Shown here in pieces: positions 1 through 9,332 of a stretch of 47,576 nucleotides of DNA. Each line of letters opens with the position of its first letter. Position 1 is the stretch's first letter. Below the pieces are notes generated by a model. The model searched no databases. It was given only the letters and a program-made list of their open reading frames with translations, and had not been told where the DNA came from. Source of the stretch: an uncultured Lachnospiraceae bacterium (GTDB lineage: Bacteria > Bacillota > Clostridia > Lachnospirales > Lachnospiraceae); the NCBI GenBank assembly GCA_902781215.1, contig CACZIO010000020.1:1-47576 (forward strand). The letters are read 5' to 3'. The position numbers and the translations under genes were made by a program.

Positions 1-9
1 AAAAAATAA

Positions 10-48
10 CAGGGTTATGAGTGATTCTGTATAGCACTCATAACCCTG
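10..48 (-). terminator. rho-independent terminator
   Basis: A perfect 14-bp stem (10-23 pairing with 35-48) with an 11-nt loop is followed, on the minus strand, by TTATTTTTT (positions 9-1). It lies about 180 bp beyond the stop of the leftward decarboxylase gene and probably ends that transcript. Nothing else is visible in 49-228. Confidence 0.8.
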
Positions 49-228
49 AAAGAATCTAAGGATTTGCCTGGTTCAGTTTTTCTTCATGAAACAACCCTGC
101 CCGAGTCCTTTCCCGCCGCCCCTTCTTTTCCATCTGTCTCCAGACAAGATCAGCTCATGTTTGTTCTTTATCCGCTGTTTTTTCTGCTGATTTCCATGAA
201 AACTGAAAGCTCAAAACTGAAAGCTCAC

Positions 229-1758
229 TTATTCCCGCAGGCATCTGATCTCTGTATGCCCGGAGCCCCGGTACAGGCCTGCGCCTTCCTCCCCTGCGCA
301 CGTAAGCAGGTCCAGGTGGCTGCGTGTGATGACCTCTCCCGGAGCCAGAACAGGGATCCCCGGCGGGTAGAAGTAGAGGTACTCCGCACAGATCCGGCCC
401 GCCGCCCGGTTGAGGGGAACCATTTCCGATTCCTGACCGGCAGCCTCTGCCAGTGTGCAGCCGGCGGTCGGCTTCAGCCGCAGAAAGGCGGCATGGAAAT
501 CACCTGACACAGCTTCTTTTCCCTGATCCTCAGACCGGCCGCCATCTGCCGCAGTCCCCTGCTCTTTCCTTTTTCCCGCTGCCTGCCGGTCGATCTCCAG
601 CAGGGCCTGCGCCAGGCGGTCCAGGGCGTCCTCGTCGTCGCAGAGGCTGGTCATGGCCAGGACCAGGCTGCCCTGGTTCATTTCCGTCTCCATCCGCCAT
701 TCCTCTCGGAGGATCCTGGCCAGCTCCCTGCCGTCCATGCCGGCAGGGCCCGCATCGATCAGGATCTTGCCCGGGTCATAGAGGGAAAAAAGCGCGCCGG
801 CAGCGCCGGTCCTTTTTTCCTGCCGCCCGCCGGGCCCGTGATACAGCACCCGGAGCCTCTGCAGAGGACGGATGGCCGCCTCAAAGCGGCCCAGGCGCAG
901 GGCCCAGCGCTCAAAGAGATCTTCCCCCTGTGTCCGCAGGATGCCGGTGCAGCCGTCGAGCGACGCCATGAGGGGGTAGGAGGGTGAGCTGGTCTCAAAG
1001 ATATCCAGTTCCTCCTCGATCCGAACCGGATCCACCAGCTTTCCCTGCATGTGCAGGAGGGCCGTCTGGGTCAGGGAGGGCAGGGTCTTGTGGGGGCTCT
1101 GGACGACCAGGTCCGCGCCGCAGGCCAGGGCACCGACCGGAAATCCTGCCTTTTCCGACAGGGGGATGAGGTGGGCGCCGTGGGCCTCGTCGACCAGGAC
1201 CGGAATTCCCTTCGCATGCGCGGCCCGGCAGATTTCCTCCACCTCCGACAGGACTCCCTCGTAGGTGGGGCTGGTCAGGATCACCGCCTTCGCGGACGGA
1301 TGGCGGCGCAGGGCCGCTTTCACCTCAGATGCGCGGATCCCACCGCAGATTCCCCAGTCCGGATCTGTCTCCGGCATGATCCAGTGGATCCTGTATCCCG
1401 ACAGTTCAAGCGCGTGGTAGACCGCCTTGTGGCAGTTTCTGGCACACAGGACCTCACTGTCTCTGCGGGCGAGGGCCCGGATCCCCGCGAGCAGGCCGCA
1501 GGTGCTGCCGTTGACCAGGTACCAGGTCCGGTCGGCACCGCACAGGTCTGCCGTGCGCTCCATGGCCTGCCGCAGGATGCCTTCCGCATCGTGCAGGTCA
1601 TCCGTCCCCGGCACTTCCGTGACATCCCACCCGGCGGGAAGTCCGGGCGCCGGCTGCATGCGCCGCTTGTGGCCGGGCATGTGGAAGGGGTAGAGTCCCC
1701 GCGCCGCGTATGCCTCCAGCTGCATCTGCAGAATATTGGGGTCGCGCAGATCTGTCAT
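229..1758 (-). CDS. Orn/Lys/Arg decarboxylase family protein (PLP-dependent)
   Basis: Pyridoxal-phosphate enzyme of the Orn/Lys/Arg decarboxylase group I fold (the SpeA/CadA-like short Firmicute form), about 509 residues from the start chosen here. Visible hallmarks are the N-terminal FHMPGHKR motif, the segment VDEAHGAH, the PLP-lysine motif SPHKTLPSLTQTA and the C-terminal YPPGIPVLAPGE typical of this family. The ATG at 1758 is preferred over an upstream in-frame start because AGGAGAG lies just before it. The likely reaction is decarboxylation of arginine, lysine or ornithine to a polyamine or its precursor; substrate cannot be decided from sequence. The gene stands alone between two terminators. 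Confidence 0.88.
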   Translation of the reverse strand: MTDLRDPNILQMQLEAYAARGLYPFHMPGHKRRMQPAPGLPAGWDVTEVPGTDDLHDAEGILRQAMERTADLCGADRTWYLVNGSTCGLLAGIRALARRDSEVLCARNCHKAVYHALELSGYRIHWIMPETDPDWGICGGIRASEVKAALRRHPSAKAVILTSPTYEGVLSEVEEICRAAHAKGIPVLVDEAHGAHLIPLSEKAGFPVGALACGADLVVQSPHKTLPSLTQTALLHMQGKLVDPVRIEEELDIFETSSPSYPLMASLDGCTGILRTQGEDLFERWALRLGRFEAAIRPLQRLRVLYHGPGGRQEKRTGAAGALFSLYDPGKILIDAGPAGMDGRELARILREEWRMETEMNQGSLVLAMTSLCDDEDALDRLAQALLEIDRQAAGKRKEQGTAADGGRSEDQGKEAVSGDFHAAFLRLKPTAGCTLAEAAGQESEMVPLNRAAGRICAEYLYFYPPGIPVLAPGEVITRSHLDLLTCAGEEGAGLYRGSGHTEIRCLRE

Positions 1759-1958
1759 CTTCTCTCTCCTGTCCTCAGTTCTCATCCAAAACCTCATATA
1801 AGAATCTCATGTAAAGAACTCATGTGAAAATCCCTTGCAAAATACCATGTAAGAATATCATGCAAAAACACCCGGTTCGGCAGCAGCCTGTCTTCACCGC
1901 CGGGTCCGGGCCCCGTGCAGGGCTGGTCCGCAGCGCGTATTTTCCTCCAAAACACAAC

Positions 1959-1982
1959 AGGCGGAAGCTTTCGCCTCCGCCT
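1959..1982. terminator. hairpin terminator, probably bidirectional
   Basis: A 10-bp GC-rich stem with a TTTC loop, followed on the plus strand by GTCCGTTTTTT; the minus-strand side has a weaker T-rich tail. It sits between mscL and the decarboxylase, which both run leftwards, and likely ends the mscL transcript. Confidence 0.55.
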
Positions 1983-2072
1983 GTCCGTTTTTTCATTCGA
2001 TCCGACGATGCCGGAGCATGTCGGAGCACTGGCATCTGCAGCCTGCAGACATATCATGAACAAATGTCTGTA

Positions 2073-2519
2073 TTATGCCTCCAGAGCAGCCTTCTCCTCG
2101 TCGGAGAGCTCCAGCTCGGAACCGCAGTGTTTGCACTTGCAGGCGCCAAGGGGAACATCATCGCTCTTGCAGTAAGGGCACATCTTGGTGGTCGCGGGAG
2201 CTTCCTCCTGCTCCTTTTTCAGCTTGCCGGCAGCAGTGTTCATGGCCTTGATGATGGAGAACAGGATGAATGCCATGATCAGGAAGTTGATGACGGCATT
2301 GATGAAGTTACCGACCTTCAGGGAAGCCTCGCCGACGAGCGGGATCACGATGTTGCTGAAGTCCATACCGCCGAAGCAGCCCAGGATGGGGTTGATGACG
2401 TCCTCGACCAGGGAGGTGACGATCGCCGTGAATGCGCCGCCGATGATGATACCGACTGCCATGTCCATGACGTTGCCACGGCTGATAAACTCTTTAAACT
2501 CGTTCATAAAACCCTTCAT
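2073..2519 (-). CDS. mscL: Large-conductance mechanosensitive channel MscL
   Basis: Homopentameric membrane channel that opens under membrane tension to release solutes during hypo-osmotic shock. The protein begins MKGFMNEFKEFISRGNVMDM, the conserved amphipathic N-terminal helix, followed by the pore-lining TM1 (AVGIIIGGAFTAIV) and a second membrane helix around FLIMAFILFSII. At 148 residues the length is normal. The C-terminus carries two CxxC pairs (CPYCKSD and CKCKHCGSE), a zinc-ribbon-like tail that many Clostridia MscL proteins have and E. coli MscL lacks. An AGAGGT ribosome site precedes the ATG. It is monocistronic. Confidence 0.95.
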   Translation of the reverse strand: MKGFMNEFKEFISRGNVMDMAVGIIIGGAFTAIVTSLVEDVINPILGCFGGMDFSNIVIPLVGEASLKVGNFINAVINFLIMAFILFSIIKAMNTAAGKLKKEQEEAPATTKMCPYCKSDDVPLGACKCKHCGSELELSDEEKAALEA

Positions 2520-2640
2520 TTTCTATACCTCTTTTCTGTCAAAATATTTCTAATGCGAAACGCATCCAAGAACTATTGTAGCAGATTCTTTGGAAAGCTC
2601 AACGGGGGAATTTATATTTTTTTTACGCTTTTTTTATAAA

Positions 2641-2675
2641 CGCCCCCGGCGAGCAGTTTTATCTGCTCCGGGCGG
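2641..2675. terminator. GC-rich hairpin, possible terminator
   Basis: GAGCAG (2651-2656) and CTGCTC (2663-2668) pair around TTTTAT, with GC-rich flanks extending the stem; TTTTT follows on the plus strand only. It lies between the LCP gene and mscL. Because the T-run is on the wrong strand for the leftward LCP gene, its role is uncertain. Confidence 0.35.
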
Positions 2676-2755
2676 TGGTTTTTCAGTCCCTGTCCGCACT
2701 GCGAATTCTGCCCCGGATCGGGGTGCGCACAGAAGAGCTGTCAGCCTGTATACGG

Positions 2756-4231
2756 TCAATATGCCGGCCAGAAATTATTCTGCAGGTAGGTGTCCACTGA
2801 CGAGGCTTCATCAGAAAGCTGATAATCCTCCTGGTCGAAGAGGAATTCGTGGAGCCATTTGACATTATCCTCCAGGGTCAGCGGGAGAATAAAGGAACCG
2901 TCCTCATAGTTTTCGCCAAAGGCCCTGTATTCCTCGCGGGGGAGTCCGCCGGTATCCGCCAGCTCCAGGGAACCGGCCTTGAGGATCAGGCTCATGAGTT
3001 CCTTGGAGGAGAGGGAGGTCGCCATGTCGCCCATCACGTTGTTGGCGACATCCACCAGGGTTGTCGGGGAGGCCTGCTTGGCCTTCTGCAGGGTCTTCTC
3101 CAGGACGATCCGCTGGCGCTCGGCGCGCTTGAAGTCGTCGCCTGCAGTGTAGCGGATCCGGCTGTAGGCGGTCGCCTGAATGCCGGTCACCAGAACTGTC
3201 CCGGTCTCCTCGACCGGCGTATCGTCCGTTCCCAGCTCGACGCTCATGTCGTGCACATACATATTCAGGTATTCGCGCTCCTCCTCGTCGATCTCAAGCT
3301 CGATCCCTCCCAGGGCGTCGATCGTGTGGGCCAGGCCCTCGAAGCCGACGGTGACGAAGTCCACGATATTCATGTCAAAGCAGAGGTTGAGCATGTTGAT
3401 GGCGCGCTCCGGTCCCCCGAGCGCATAGGCGGTATTGGCCTTGGTGTAATAGTCGTCACCCACATTGAGCATGGTGTCGCGGTAGACGGAGACCAGGCGA
3501 ATCTCACCGGTCTCCTTGTTGATGGAGGCGATCATGATGGTGTCGCTCCGGTTGTCGCCATCCAGGAGGTCTCCGGACCGGGAATCCACGCCAAAGAGGG
3601 CGATATTGGTATATCCCTTCATGATCTCATCGTTTCTGACCTGCCAGGCGATGCCGGACTGGAGCTGGTCCTCCAGATCAACGGAATTGACACGCTGCAT
3701 CCGCAGCATATCCCGCATTCGAAAGGCCAGGATGCCGACGACGATCACGACCAGCAGGACCAGGATCAGCAGGAGCCGCAGGATGATTCCGAAAAAGCCC
3801 TTCTTTTTTTTCTTCTTTTTCTCAGGTCCGGGTGACGCCGTCCGGCCGCCCGCGCCTGTGGCGCTGCCGCCTCTGCGGGGATCGCTGCCTGCGCCTGTGG
3901 CGCCGCTGCCCCTGCGGGGATCGCCGGTTGAGCTCCCGGCCCTTGCCGGTCTGCTGTTCTGCGCGCCGCCCCTGTTTTGTGCACCCTGCCGGGCTGCCGG
4001 GCCCTGTGCGCGGTCACCCCTTGCTGCCGGCCTCCGGTTTCCGTACTTTTTGTCCCTCGCGCGGGCAAATTCCTCGTAGTCCTCCTCGTCCTCCCAGGAA
4101 TCATAGACCCGCTGCCGGCCTCTGCCATAACTGCCGTTCCCGGACTGTCTTCCGCTCTCTTCCCCGGCAAAATCGTCGAATTCATCGAATTCATCGTAAT
4201 AGTCATCACGGCCTGATCTTCTGTAAGCCAT
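2756..4231 (-). CDS. LytR-CpsA-Psr (LCP) family cell-wall glycopolymer ligase
   Basis: Membrane-anchored LCP enzymes transfer undecaprenyl-linked glycopolymers onto peptidoglycan outside the cell. The 491-residue protein has a long cytoplasmic disordered region (about residues 1-140, rich in Arg, Gly, Asp and Glu, with repeated GGSATGAG/RRGS segments), a poly-lysine stop, one membrane helix (GIILRLLLILVLLVVIVVGI) and then the LCP domain with the hallmarks NIALFGVDSR, RSDTIMIASI, VSVYRDTMLNV and the later RIRYTAGDDFKRAERQR. An AGGAG site lies before the ATG. The long low-complexity cytoplasmic head is unusual in length but common in type in Clostridia; it could be a regulatory or septal-targeting segment. 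Confidence 0.92.
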   Translation of the reverse strand: MAYRRSGRDDYYDEFDEFDDFAGEESGRQSGNGSYGRGRQRVYDSWEDEEDYEEFARARDKKYGNRRPAARGDRAQGPAARQGAQNRGGAQNSRPARAGSSTGDPRRGSGATGAGSDPRRGGSATGAGGRTASPGPEKKKKKKKGFFGIILRLLLILVLLVVIVVGILAFRMRDMLRMQRVNSVDLEDQLQSGIAWQVRNDEIMKGYTNIALFGVDSRSGDLLDGDNRSDTIMIASINKETGEIRLVSVYRDTMLNVGDDYYTKANTAYALGGPERAINMLNLCFDMNIVDFVTVGFEGLAHTIDALGGIELEIDEEEREYLNMYVHDMSVELGTDDTPVEETGTVLVTGIQATAYSRIRYTAGDDFKRAERQRIVLEKTLQKAKQASPTTLVDVANNVMGDMATSLSSKELMSLILKAGSLELADTGGLPREEYRAFGENYEDGSFILPLTLEDNVKWLHEFLFDQEDYQLSDEASSVDTYLQNNFWPAY

Positions 4232-4592
4232 CCTGTATTCTCCTGTTAAATATCCATTCTAAAATCCTGTATATCTATCTTCCTGTATATCTATATTCCT
4301 GTCGTCTTCTGATATTTCCTGAAAAACCGCCGGTGCGGCAGGTCCGGCCTTCCCGTCCCTGATCCCGCGCCTGTCTGTTCCCATCACGCGAAGACATCCG
4401 GTGCATTTCCGCGGGACTCTCCCGGCAGTTCTTCCATATTGCCTGAAATATCAGAATTATAGCCACTCAGCTCCTGATTCTCAAGCCGTAGCCGCAAAAG
4501 TTCACAAAAAAGTAAGAATGGCCCATATTGTACGGATTTACAGACACTTTTTAAAATTAAGACAGAATATTAACAAATTCCAAAAAATCCGG

Positions 4593-4622
4593 TTGACACA
4601 TCTCTGATCCGGTGTTTATAAT
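4593..4622 (+). promoter_or_regulatory. sigma-A type promoter for the symporter gene
   Basis: TTGACA (4593-4598) and TATAAT (4617-4622) separated by 18 bp, both perfect consensus hexamers. The only rightward gene nearby is the symporter at 4837, so the transcript would have an untranslated leader of about 200 nt. Confidence 0.8.
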
Positions 4623-4836
4623 ACGCTTCAGGACTTTAAAGCGTCTAAGCGTTTAAGCGCGAAAGTACTGCTTGTAAACGTTCGCCGTACAAAAGGGACA
4701 CAGGCGTGTGCCTGCGCAGACGACCGTGCACATTCCGCAGCTGTCCGCAGCAAGGCGCAAAGCACCGTGAGAAGTCCATCCGTTACGATCCACCATTTTT
4801 TATGCATCCTTATCAACATTTTAGGAGGAACCTGTT
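4623..4836 (+). other. long 5' leader of the symporter mRNA
   Basis: About 200 nt between the promoter and the ATG. It holds short repeated AAGCG motifs near 4638-4662 and several GC-rich inverted segments, ending in a strong AGGAGG site. I could not match it to a known riboswitch or T-box; no T-box specifier or terminator with a U-run is visible. It may carry regulation, but this is inference. The stretch 4232-4592 upstream shows no gene. Confidence 0.3.
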
Positions 4837-6378
4837 ATGTTTGCAAAAATCCTGCTGCTCCTGATCTTCTTCAGCGTGATGGTAGGCGTTGGCTTCTATA
4901 GTAGAAGCAAGGCCTCCAACGTGACAGATTACGTGCTGGGCGGCCGCGAGGTCGGGCCCTGGATCACGGCGTTCGCGTACGGCACTTCCTATTTCTCATC
5001 GGTCGTGTTCGTCGGCTACGCGGGACAGTTTGGATGGAAATACGGTCTGGCATCCACATGGATCGGTCTGGGGAACGCCTTCATCGGCTCCCTTCTGGCC
5101 TGGCTCATCCTGGGCCGCCGCACCCGCGTCATGACCCAGAAGCTGGACTCCCGCACCATGCCCGATTTCTTCGGCAAGCGCTTCCAGTCCAGGGCCCTTC
5201 AAATCACGGGCAGCACCATTGCCTTTATTTTCCTGATCCCCTACACGGCTTCGATCTACAACGGTCTCTCCCGCCTGTTCGGGATGGCCTTCAACATCCC
5301 CTACAGCGTCTGCCTGATAGTCATGGCAGTCCTGACAGGTGTCTATGTCATCGTCGGCGGCTACATGGCGACAGCTCTCAATGACTTCATCCAGGGCATC
5401 ATCATGCTCTTCGGCATCTGTGCCGTCATCCTGGCCGTGCTCAACAGCAACGGCGGTTTCCTGAACGCCATCCACGAGCTGTCCCTGATCCCGGCGGACG
5501 ACGTCGCCGTTCCTGCCCTCCAGGGCAGCCAGGGCCTGCTGACCAGCTTTTTCGGCCCCGATCCCATGAACCTGCTGGGCGTCGTCATCCTGACCTCCCT
5601 GGGTACCTGGGGCCTGCCCCAGATGGTCCACAAGTTCTATGCCATCAAGGACGAAAAGGCTGTGCAGACCGGCACGATCGTCTCCACCTTCTTCGCCGTG
5701 ATCGTCGCGGGCGGCTGCTACTTCCTGGGCGGCTTCGGACGTCTCTTTGACAGCCCCGCCATCTACAAGCCGGACGGCACCATCGCCTACGACTCCATCG
5801 TCCCCCAGATGCTCTCGACCCTGCCCGATCTGCTGATCGGCATCGTCATCGTCCTGGTGCTCTCCGCCTCCATGTCCACCCTGTCCTCCCTGGTCCTCAC
5901 CTCGAGCTCCACGCTGACACTGGACTTCCTCAAGGAGACCTTCGTCAAGGATATGTCCGAGAAGACCCAGCTCGTCGTCATGCGCGTCCTGGTCGCCTTC
6001 TTCATCATCCTGTCCGTCGTGATCGCCCTCAACCCGCCGACCTTCATCGCCCAGCTGATGGGTATCTCCTGGGGCGCCCTGGCAGGTGCCTTCCTGGCCC
6101 CCTTCATGTACGGCCTATACTGGAAACGCGTCAGCAAGGCCGCCGTATGGGCCAGCTACATCACCGGCGTCGGCATCACTGTGTCGAACATGTTCCTGCA
6201 CTTCATCAAGTCCCCCATCAACGCCGGTGCGGCCGCGATGATCGCAGGCCTGATCGTGGTCCCGGTCGTCAGCATCCTGACCCCCGCTCCTGACCGCGCT
6301 TTCCTCGACGACGTCTTCGCGTCCTACGAACAGAAGGTCCTGGTCAGAAAGTCCCACTCCCTGGAGGACGAGGACTGA
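4837..6378 (+). CDS. Sodium:solute symporter (SSS family)
   Basis: Polytopic inner-membrane transporter driving solute uptake with sodium. The 513-residue protein starts with a membrane helix and the family signature around SKASNVTDYVLGGREVGPWITAFAYGTS (only key parts: YVLGGREVG, TSYFSS), shows about 13 hydrophobic segments and has a short charged C-terminus. Length is normal for the family. AGGAGG lies before the ATG, the gene is monocistronic and is followed by a strong hairpin terminator. The substrate (proline, pantothenate, a carboxylate) cannot be deduced; no enzyme neighbour gives a hint. Confidence 0.9.
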   Translation: MFAKILLLLIFFSVMVGVGFYSRSKASNVTDYVLGGREVGPWITAFAYGTSYFSSVVFVGYAGQFGWKYGLASTWIGLGNAFIGSLLAWLILGRRTRVMTQKLDSRTMPDFFGKRFQSRALQITGSTIAFIFLIPYTASIYNGLSRLFGMAFNIPYSVCLIVMAVLTGVYVIVGGYMATALNDFIQGIIMLFGICAVILAVLNSNGGFLNAIHELSLIPADDVAVPALQGSQGLLTSFFGPDPMNLLGVVILTSLGTWGLPQMVHKFYAIKDEKAVQTGTIVSTFFAVIVAGGCYFLGGFGRLFDSPAIYKPDGTIAYDSIVPQMLSTLPDLLIGIVIVLVLSASMSTLSSLVLTSSSTLTLDFLKETFVKDMSEKTQLVVMRVLVAFFIILSVVIALNPPTFIAQLMGISWGALAGAFLAPFMYGLYWKRVSKAAVWASYITGVGITVSNMFLHFIKSPINAGAAAMIAGLIVVPVVSILTPAPDRAFLDDVFASYEQKVLVRKSHSLEDED

Positions 6379-6438
6379 TCTGCCGCAAAGGCCTGCTCCG
6401 CTGCAGGGATCCGGTCACCACTCCGTTGAAAACCAAAA

Positions 6439-6467
6439 CAGGACCGTGCGTACTCCGCACGGTCCTG
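6439..6467. terminator. bidirectional rho-independent terminator
   Basis: A 12-bp stem CAGGACCGTGCG/CGCACGGTCCTG with TTTTTT on the plus strand and TGTTTTGGTTTT on the minus strand. It serves the rightward symporter and the leftward ArsA pair, whose stops lie 61 and 13 bp away. Confidence 0.88.
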
Positions 6468-6479
6468 TTTTTTCAGTTC

Positions 6480-7682
6480 TCAACCCTTGTGATAGCTGTT
6501 TCCGAACCGGAGGGTGAGCGTCCCGTCCTCGAAGTCCCAGCCCAGCAGGTCGCGGCTGCCCATGAGGTCCGGCAGGCGCAGGCGCCGCACTTCATTCCGG
6601 ACGCGCAGGATCAGGTCCTCCTTCTCCTTCTCAGCCCGGATCTCCTCCTTCGCCGCATAGGGCAGACTGACCACGAGGCTGCGAAGGCCGCTTTTGGGGT
6701 CATATTCCGACCGGAAGGCGCTCTCGCGGCAGAAGATCTCCACAGGGTCGACTGCCTGTTCCGAGTCCTGTTTCCCATAGAGCTCGTCCGCGGCCCGCTC
6801 CAGCATATCCAGTCCGCGGATCTCCTCCTCCTGCAGCTCCAGGCGGAAGATCCTCCGCTCCGGGAAGCTCTGCTCCGCCAGCTCCAGGCTCTCCGCCTGC
6901 ATCCGCTCCCATCCGGAAAAATATCCCTTCATAGCCTCAGCAGGGTAGATCCGGTTGATGTAAACAGCGTCTGTCCCGAAATCATATTCGTTGACCCAGG
7001 TAAAGTTCCTGCGCGCCTCCTGCAGGACGATCCGCTCCGGTGTGGTCACGATCCGCATGCTGGTCACATCGCGGTCGCGCAGGATCTGCTGAAGCTGGTT
7101 GAGGCGCTTGACGAGGGCATCGAACTCGGCGAAGACCAGGTCCCGCGGCTTGGGGACAGAGGTCCTGCGCGAGATCAGGCCGCCGAATGCGCTGGTAAAG
7201 CTCCGCACCATGGGCAGGAGGCGGTCGGCCAGGACACTCAGGCGCTCCGGGTACCGCAGTAGGGCCAGCGTCTCCCCGGTCGGCGCGCAGTCCACGACGA
7301 TCACGTCATAGATCTTTTCCTCATAGATATCCAGGATCCGGATCAGGGCGCACAGCTCCTCCAGTCCCGGGAAGAGCAGGACCTCATCCGCCTCGATTCC
7401 CCCGTTGGCCTTCTCATCGATGATCTGGCGCAGGTATTCGCGCAGCGTCCCCCAGGCCTGCCGGGCCTCCTCGGCCGGGTCGATCTCCATGGCATCCAGC
7501 CCCGGGAAGATCTCCGCCGGCTCGGGACCCAGGCTCCTCTCAAAGGAATCCCCCAGGCTGTGCGCCTGGTCCGTGCTCATGATCACCACTTTTCTGCCGC
7601 TCCGGGCGATCCGCGCAGCCGTCGCCGCCGCGATGCTGGTCTTGCCCACACCGCCTTTTCCGGTATAAATCAGGATCCTCAC
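6480..7682 (-). CDS. ArsA/GET3-type ATPase (second gene of tandem pair)
   Basis: Soluble P-loop ATPase of the ArsA/Get3/MinD superfamily, about 400 residues from the GTG start at 7682, which places AGGTG upstream and puts the protein start (VRILIYTGKGGVGKT) directly at the first beta strand as in relatives. Deviant Walker A GKGGVGKTS, switch I region STDQAHSLGD and switch II VDCAPTGETL are intact. ArsA proteins usually carry two such halves in one chain; here two separate single-domain proteins are encoded side by side, so a heterodimer is likely. No arsenic-resistance genes lie nearby, so an arsenite role is not supported; a chaperone- or sorting-type role is an inference. Confidence 0.85.
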   Translation of the reverse strand: MRILIYTGKGGVGKTSIAAATAARIARSGRKVVIMSTDQAHSLGDSFERSLGPEPAEIFPGLDAMEIDPAEEARQAWGTLREYLRQIIDEKANGGIEADEVLLFPGLEELCALIRILDIYEEKIYDVIVVDCAPTGETLALLRYPERLSVLADRLLPMVRSFTSAFGGLISRRTSVPKPRDLVFAEFDALVKRLNQLQQILRDRDVTSMRIVTTPERIVLQEARRNFTWVNEYDFGTDAVYINRIYPAEAMKGYFSGWERMQAESLELAEQSFPERRIFRLELQEEEIRGLDMLERAADELYGKQDSEQAVDPVEIFCRESAFRSEYDPKSGLRSLVVSLPYAAKEEIRAEKEKEDLILRVRNEVRRLRLPDLMGSRDLLGWDFEDGTLTLRFGNSYHKG

Positions 7683-7811
7683 CGTCCTGCACCTGCCTTT
7701 CTCTGCCTCTCTGTTTCCGCAATAGCGCCTGTCTTGATCCAGGCAGCTCATGTGCTCCGTGAACGCCCATGTCCGGGCCACAACCTCACATCAGTATCAT
7801 CGTGCCAACTC

Positions 7812-9005
7812 TTATTTCTCTGTCTCGCGGTTTTCCCGCAGCCGGAAAGAAACCACCAACGCACCGTCACGGATCTGATGGTCCGTCATCTCCGCCCCCC
7901 GCAGCACGCCCGGCAGGGGGATGCTGCGCACATAATTGCGGATCCGGATATCCAGGTCCAGTTCATGCAGCGCGACCCGGACCTGCTCCTGCTCTGCCCC
8001 CGGGATCCGCACCGTCAGGCTGTATCCACCCTCGATCGGGGTGTAGAACTCATTGTCCTCCCGGACAGGGCGGTCAAAGAGGTCCGGATCGGAGAGGGCG
8101 CCGTCACACAGTTTCTCCACGGCCTCCATGCCCTGCACTTCCTCCGCAAACCAGGGGATCCTGGTAACCGGCAGGTCCGTAAAGACGCTTTCCAGCTCCG
8201 CGATATACTGCTGCTGGATCCTGCTCCAGCGGTCCATAAAGTCATTTCCGGTCTCCGCCGGCAGGACCCGGTTGATGAAGACGGAATCCACCGCATAGTG
8301 ATAGAGGTTCAGATACATGTAGCTGCGCCGTGTCTCCTCCACGACCATCCGCTCCGGCGTGCAGACCAGCCGCACACGGGTGATGTCCGGATCCTTGAGG
8401 ATCTCCTGGAGCTTGAGGAGCTTGCGGTAGGTCTGCCCGAATTCATCCATGGCCGCATTGTCCGGCAGCTCCATGTGGTAACGGAGCTTTGCCACCGGCG
8501 TCAGAGCTCTGGTCATGAAACGCCCGACGGGGGAGAATTTCTCCACATACCAGGACAGCAACTCCGGCAGCTTGAGGAGGGACAGGGTCTCTCCGGTCGG
8601 CGCGCAGTCCACGAAGATCCGCTCATACTTCCCGGACAGATAGAGGTCCCGGATCTTGAGCAGGGAAAAAAGGTTCTCCAGCCCCGGGATCATGAAGCTG
8701 TCCCCGATCCTTTCGATCCCCAGACCCGCGCTCCCGGACAGATTGCCGATCGTGCGGTTGATCTGCGGATACTCCTCCCGCATCAGGTCATAGGGGTCCA
8801 GCTCCAGGACAGACAGACAGGGGGCGATCTCCCGCACCTTTCCGTCCGCCTCCACCTGGAAGATGTCCCCCAGGTTGTGGGCCATATCCGCGCTCACCAG
8901 GAGGGTGTCCGCCCCCTCCCGCGCGCTCCTGACAGCGTGCGCCGCCGCGGTGCTGGTCTTGCCGACACCGCCCTTTCCGGTAAAAATAAAGATTCTGCTC
9001 TCCAT
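7812..9005 (-). CDS. ArsA/GET3-type ATPase (first gene of tandem pair)
   Basis: A 397-residue paralogue of the next gene downstream, with Walker A FTGKGGVGKTS, the switch segment SADMAHNLGDIF and VDCAPTGETLSLLK. The C-terminal parts of both proteins share the motif order ending in VRSIPLPGVLRGAE / VRRLRLPDLMGSRD, i.e. a small HSP20-like C-terminal region seen in ArsA_HSP20-type proteins. An AGGTG site precedes the ATG. A 130-bp gap separates it from its partner and both run leftward to a shared terminator. Function is inferred only from family membership. Confidence 0.85.
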   Translation of the reverse strand: MESRIFIFTGKGGVGKTSTAAAHAVRSAREGADTLLVSADMAHNLGDIFQVEADGKVREIAPCLSVLELDPYDLMREEYPQINRTIGNLSGSAGLGIERIGDSFMIPGLENLFSLLKIRDLYLSGKYERIFVDCAPTGETLSLLKLPELLSWYVEKFSPVGRFMTRALTPVAKLRYHMELPDNAAMDEFGQTYRKLLKLQEILKDPDITRVRLVCTPERMVVEETRRSYMYLNLYHYAVDSVFINRVLPAETGNDFMDRWSRIQQQYIAELESVFTDLPVTRIPWFAEEVQGMEAVEKLCDGALSDPDLFDRPVREDNEFYTPIEGGYSLTVRIPGAEQEQVRVALHELDLDIRIRNYVRSIPLPGVLRGAEMTDHQIRDGALVVSFRLRENRETEK

Positions 9006-9332
9006 ATATCTGCACCTCGATTTTCAGGAATCGGCCGGCTTCCCGGCGCCTCCCCGCATATGACCGCACATCTCCCGATCATGCCTGTGAAGTCAAACGA
9101 TTTACTGTGGCACAGTTCTGTCAGTTTGCAGGAGCACACCCTCCTGTCATCACACAGGAACGCGCCCTCCTGTCACCACAGTACATTATCAGTATTGTAC
9201 CAGACAATCGACAGTCACGCTGTCAGACTTTGGACAGCTTTTGTCCGGTTTTCTGCACAAAAGCCCGCTTCTGCGTCCCGTCCCCCTTGAGATTTTCGGC
9301 CGCTTCCTTTAAAGTAATAGTAAGCCCTTTTT

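Noticed and set aside
4623-4836. T-box or known riboswitch
   Set aside because: No T-box sequence and no anti-terminator/terminator pair with a U-run could be found.
6480-9005. Arsenite efflux ATPase operon
   Set aside because: No arsB, arsC, arsD or arsR is present nearby.
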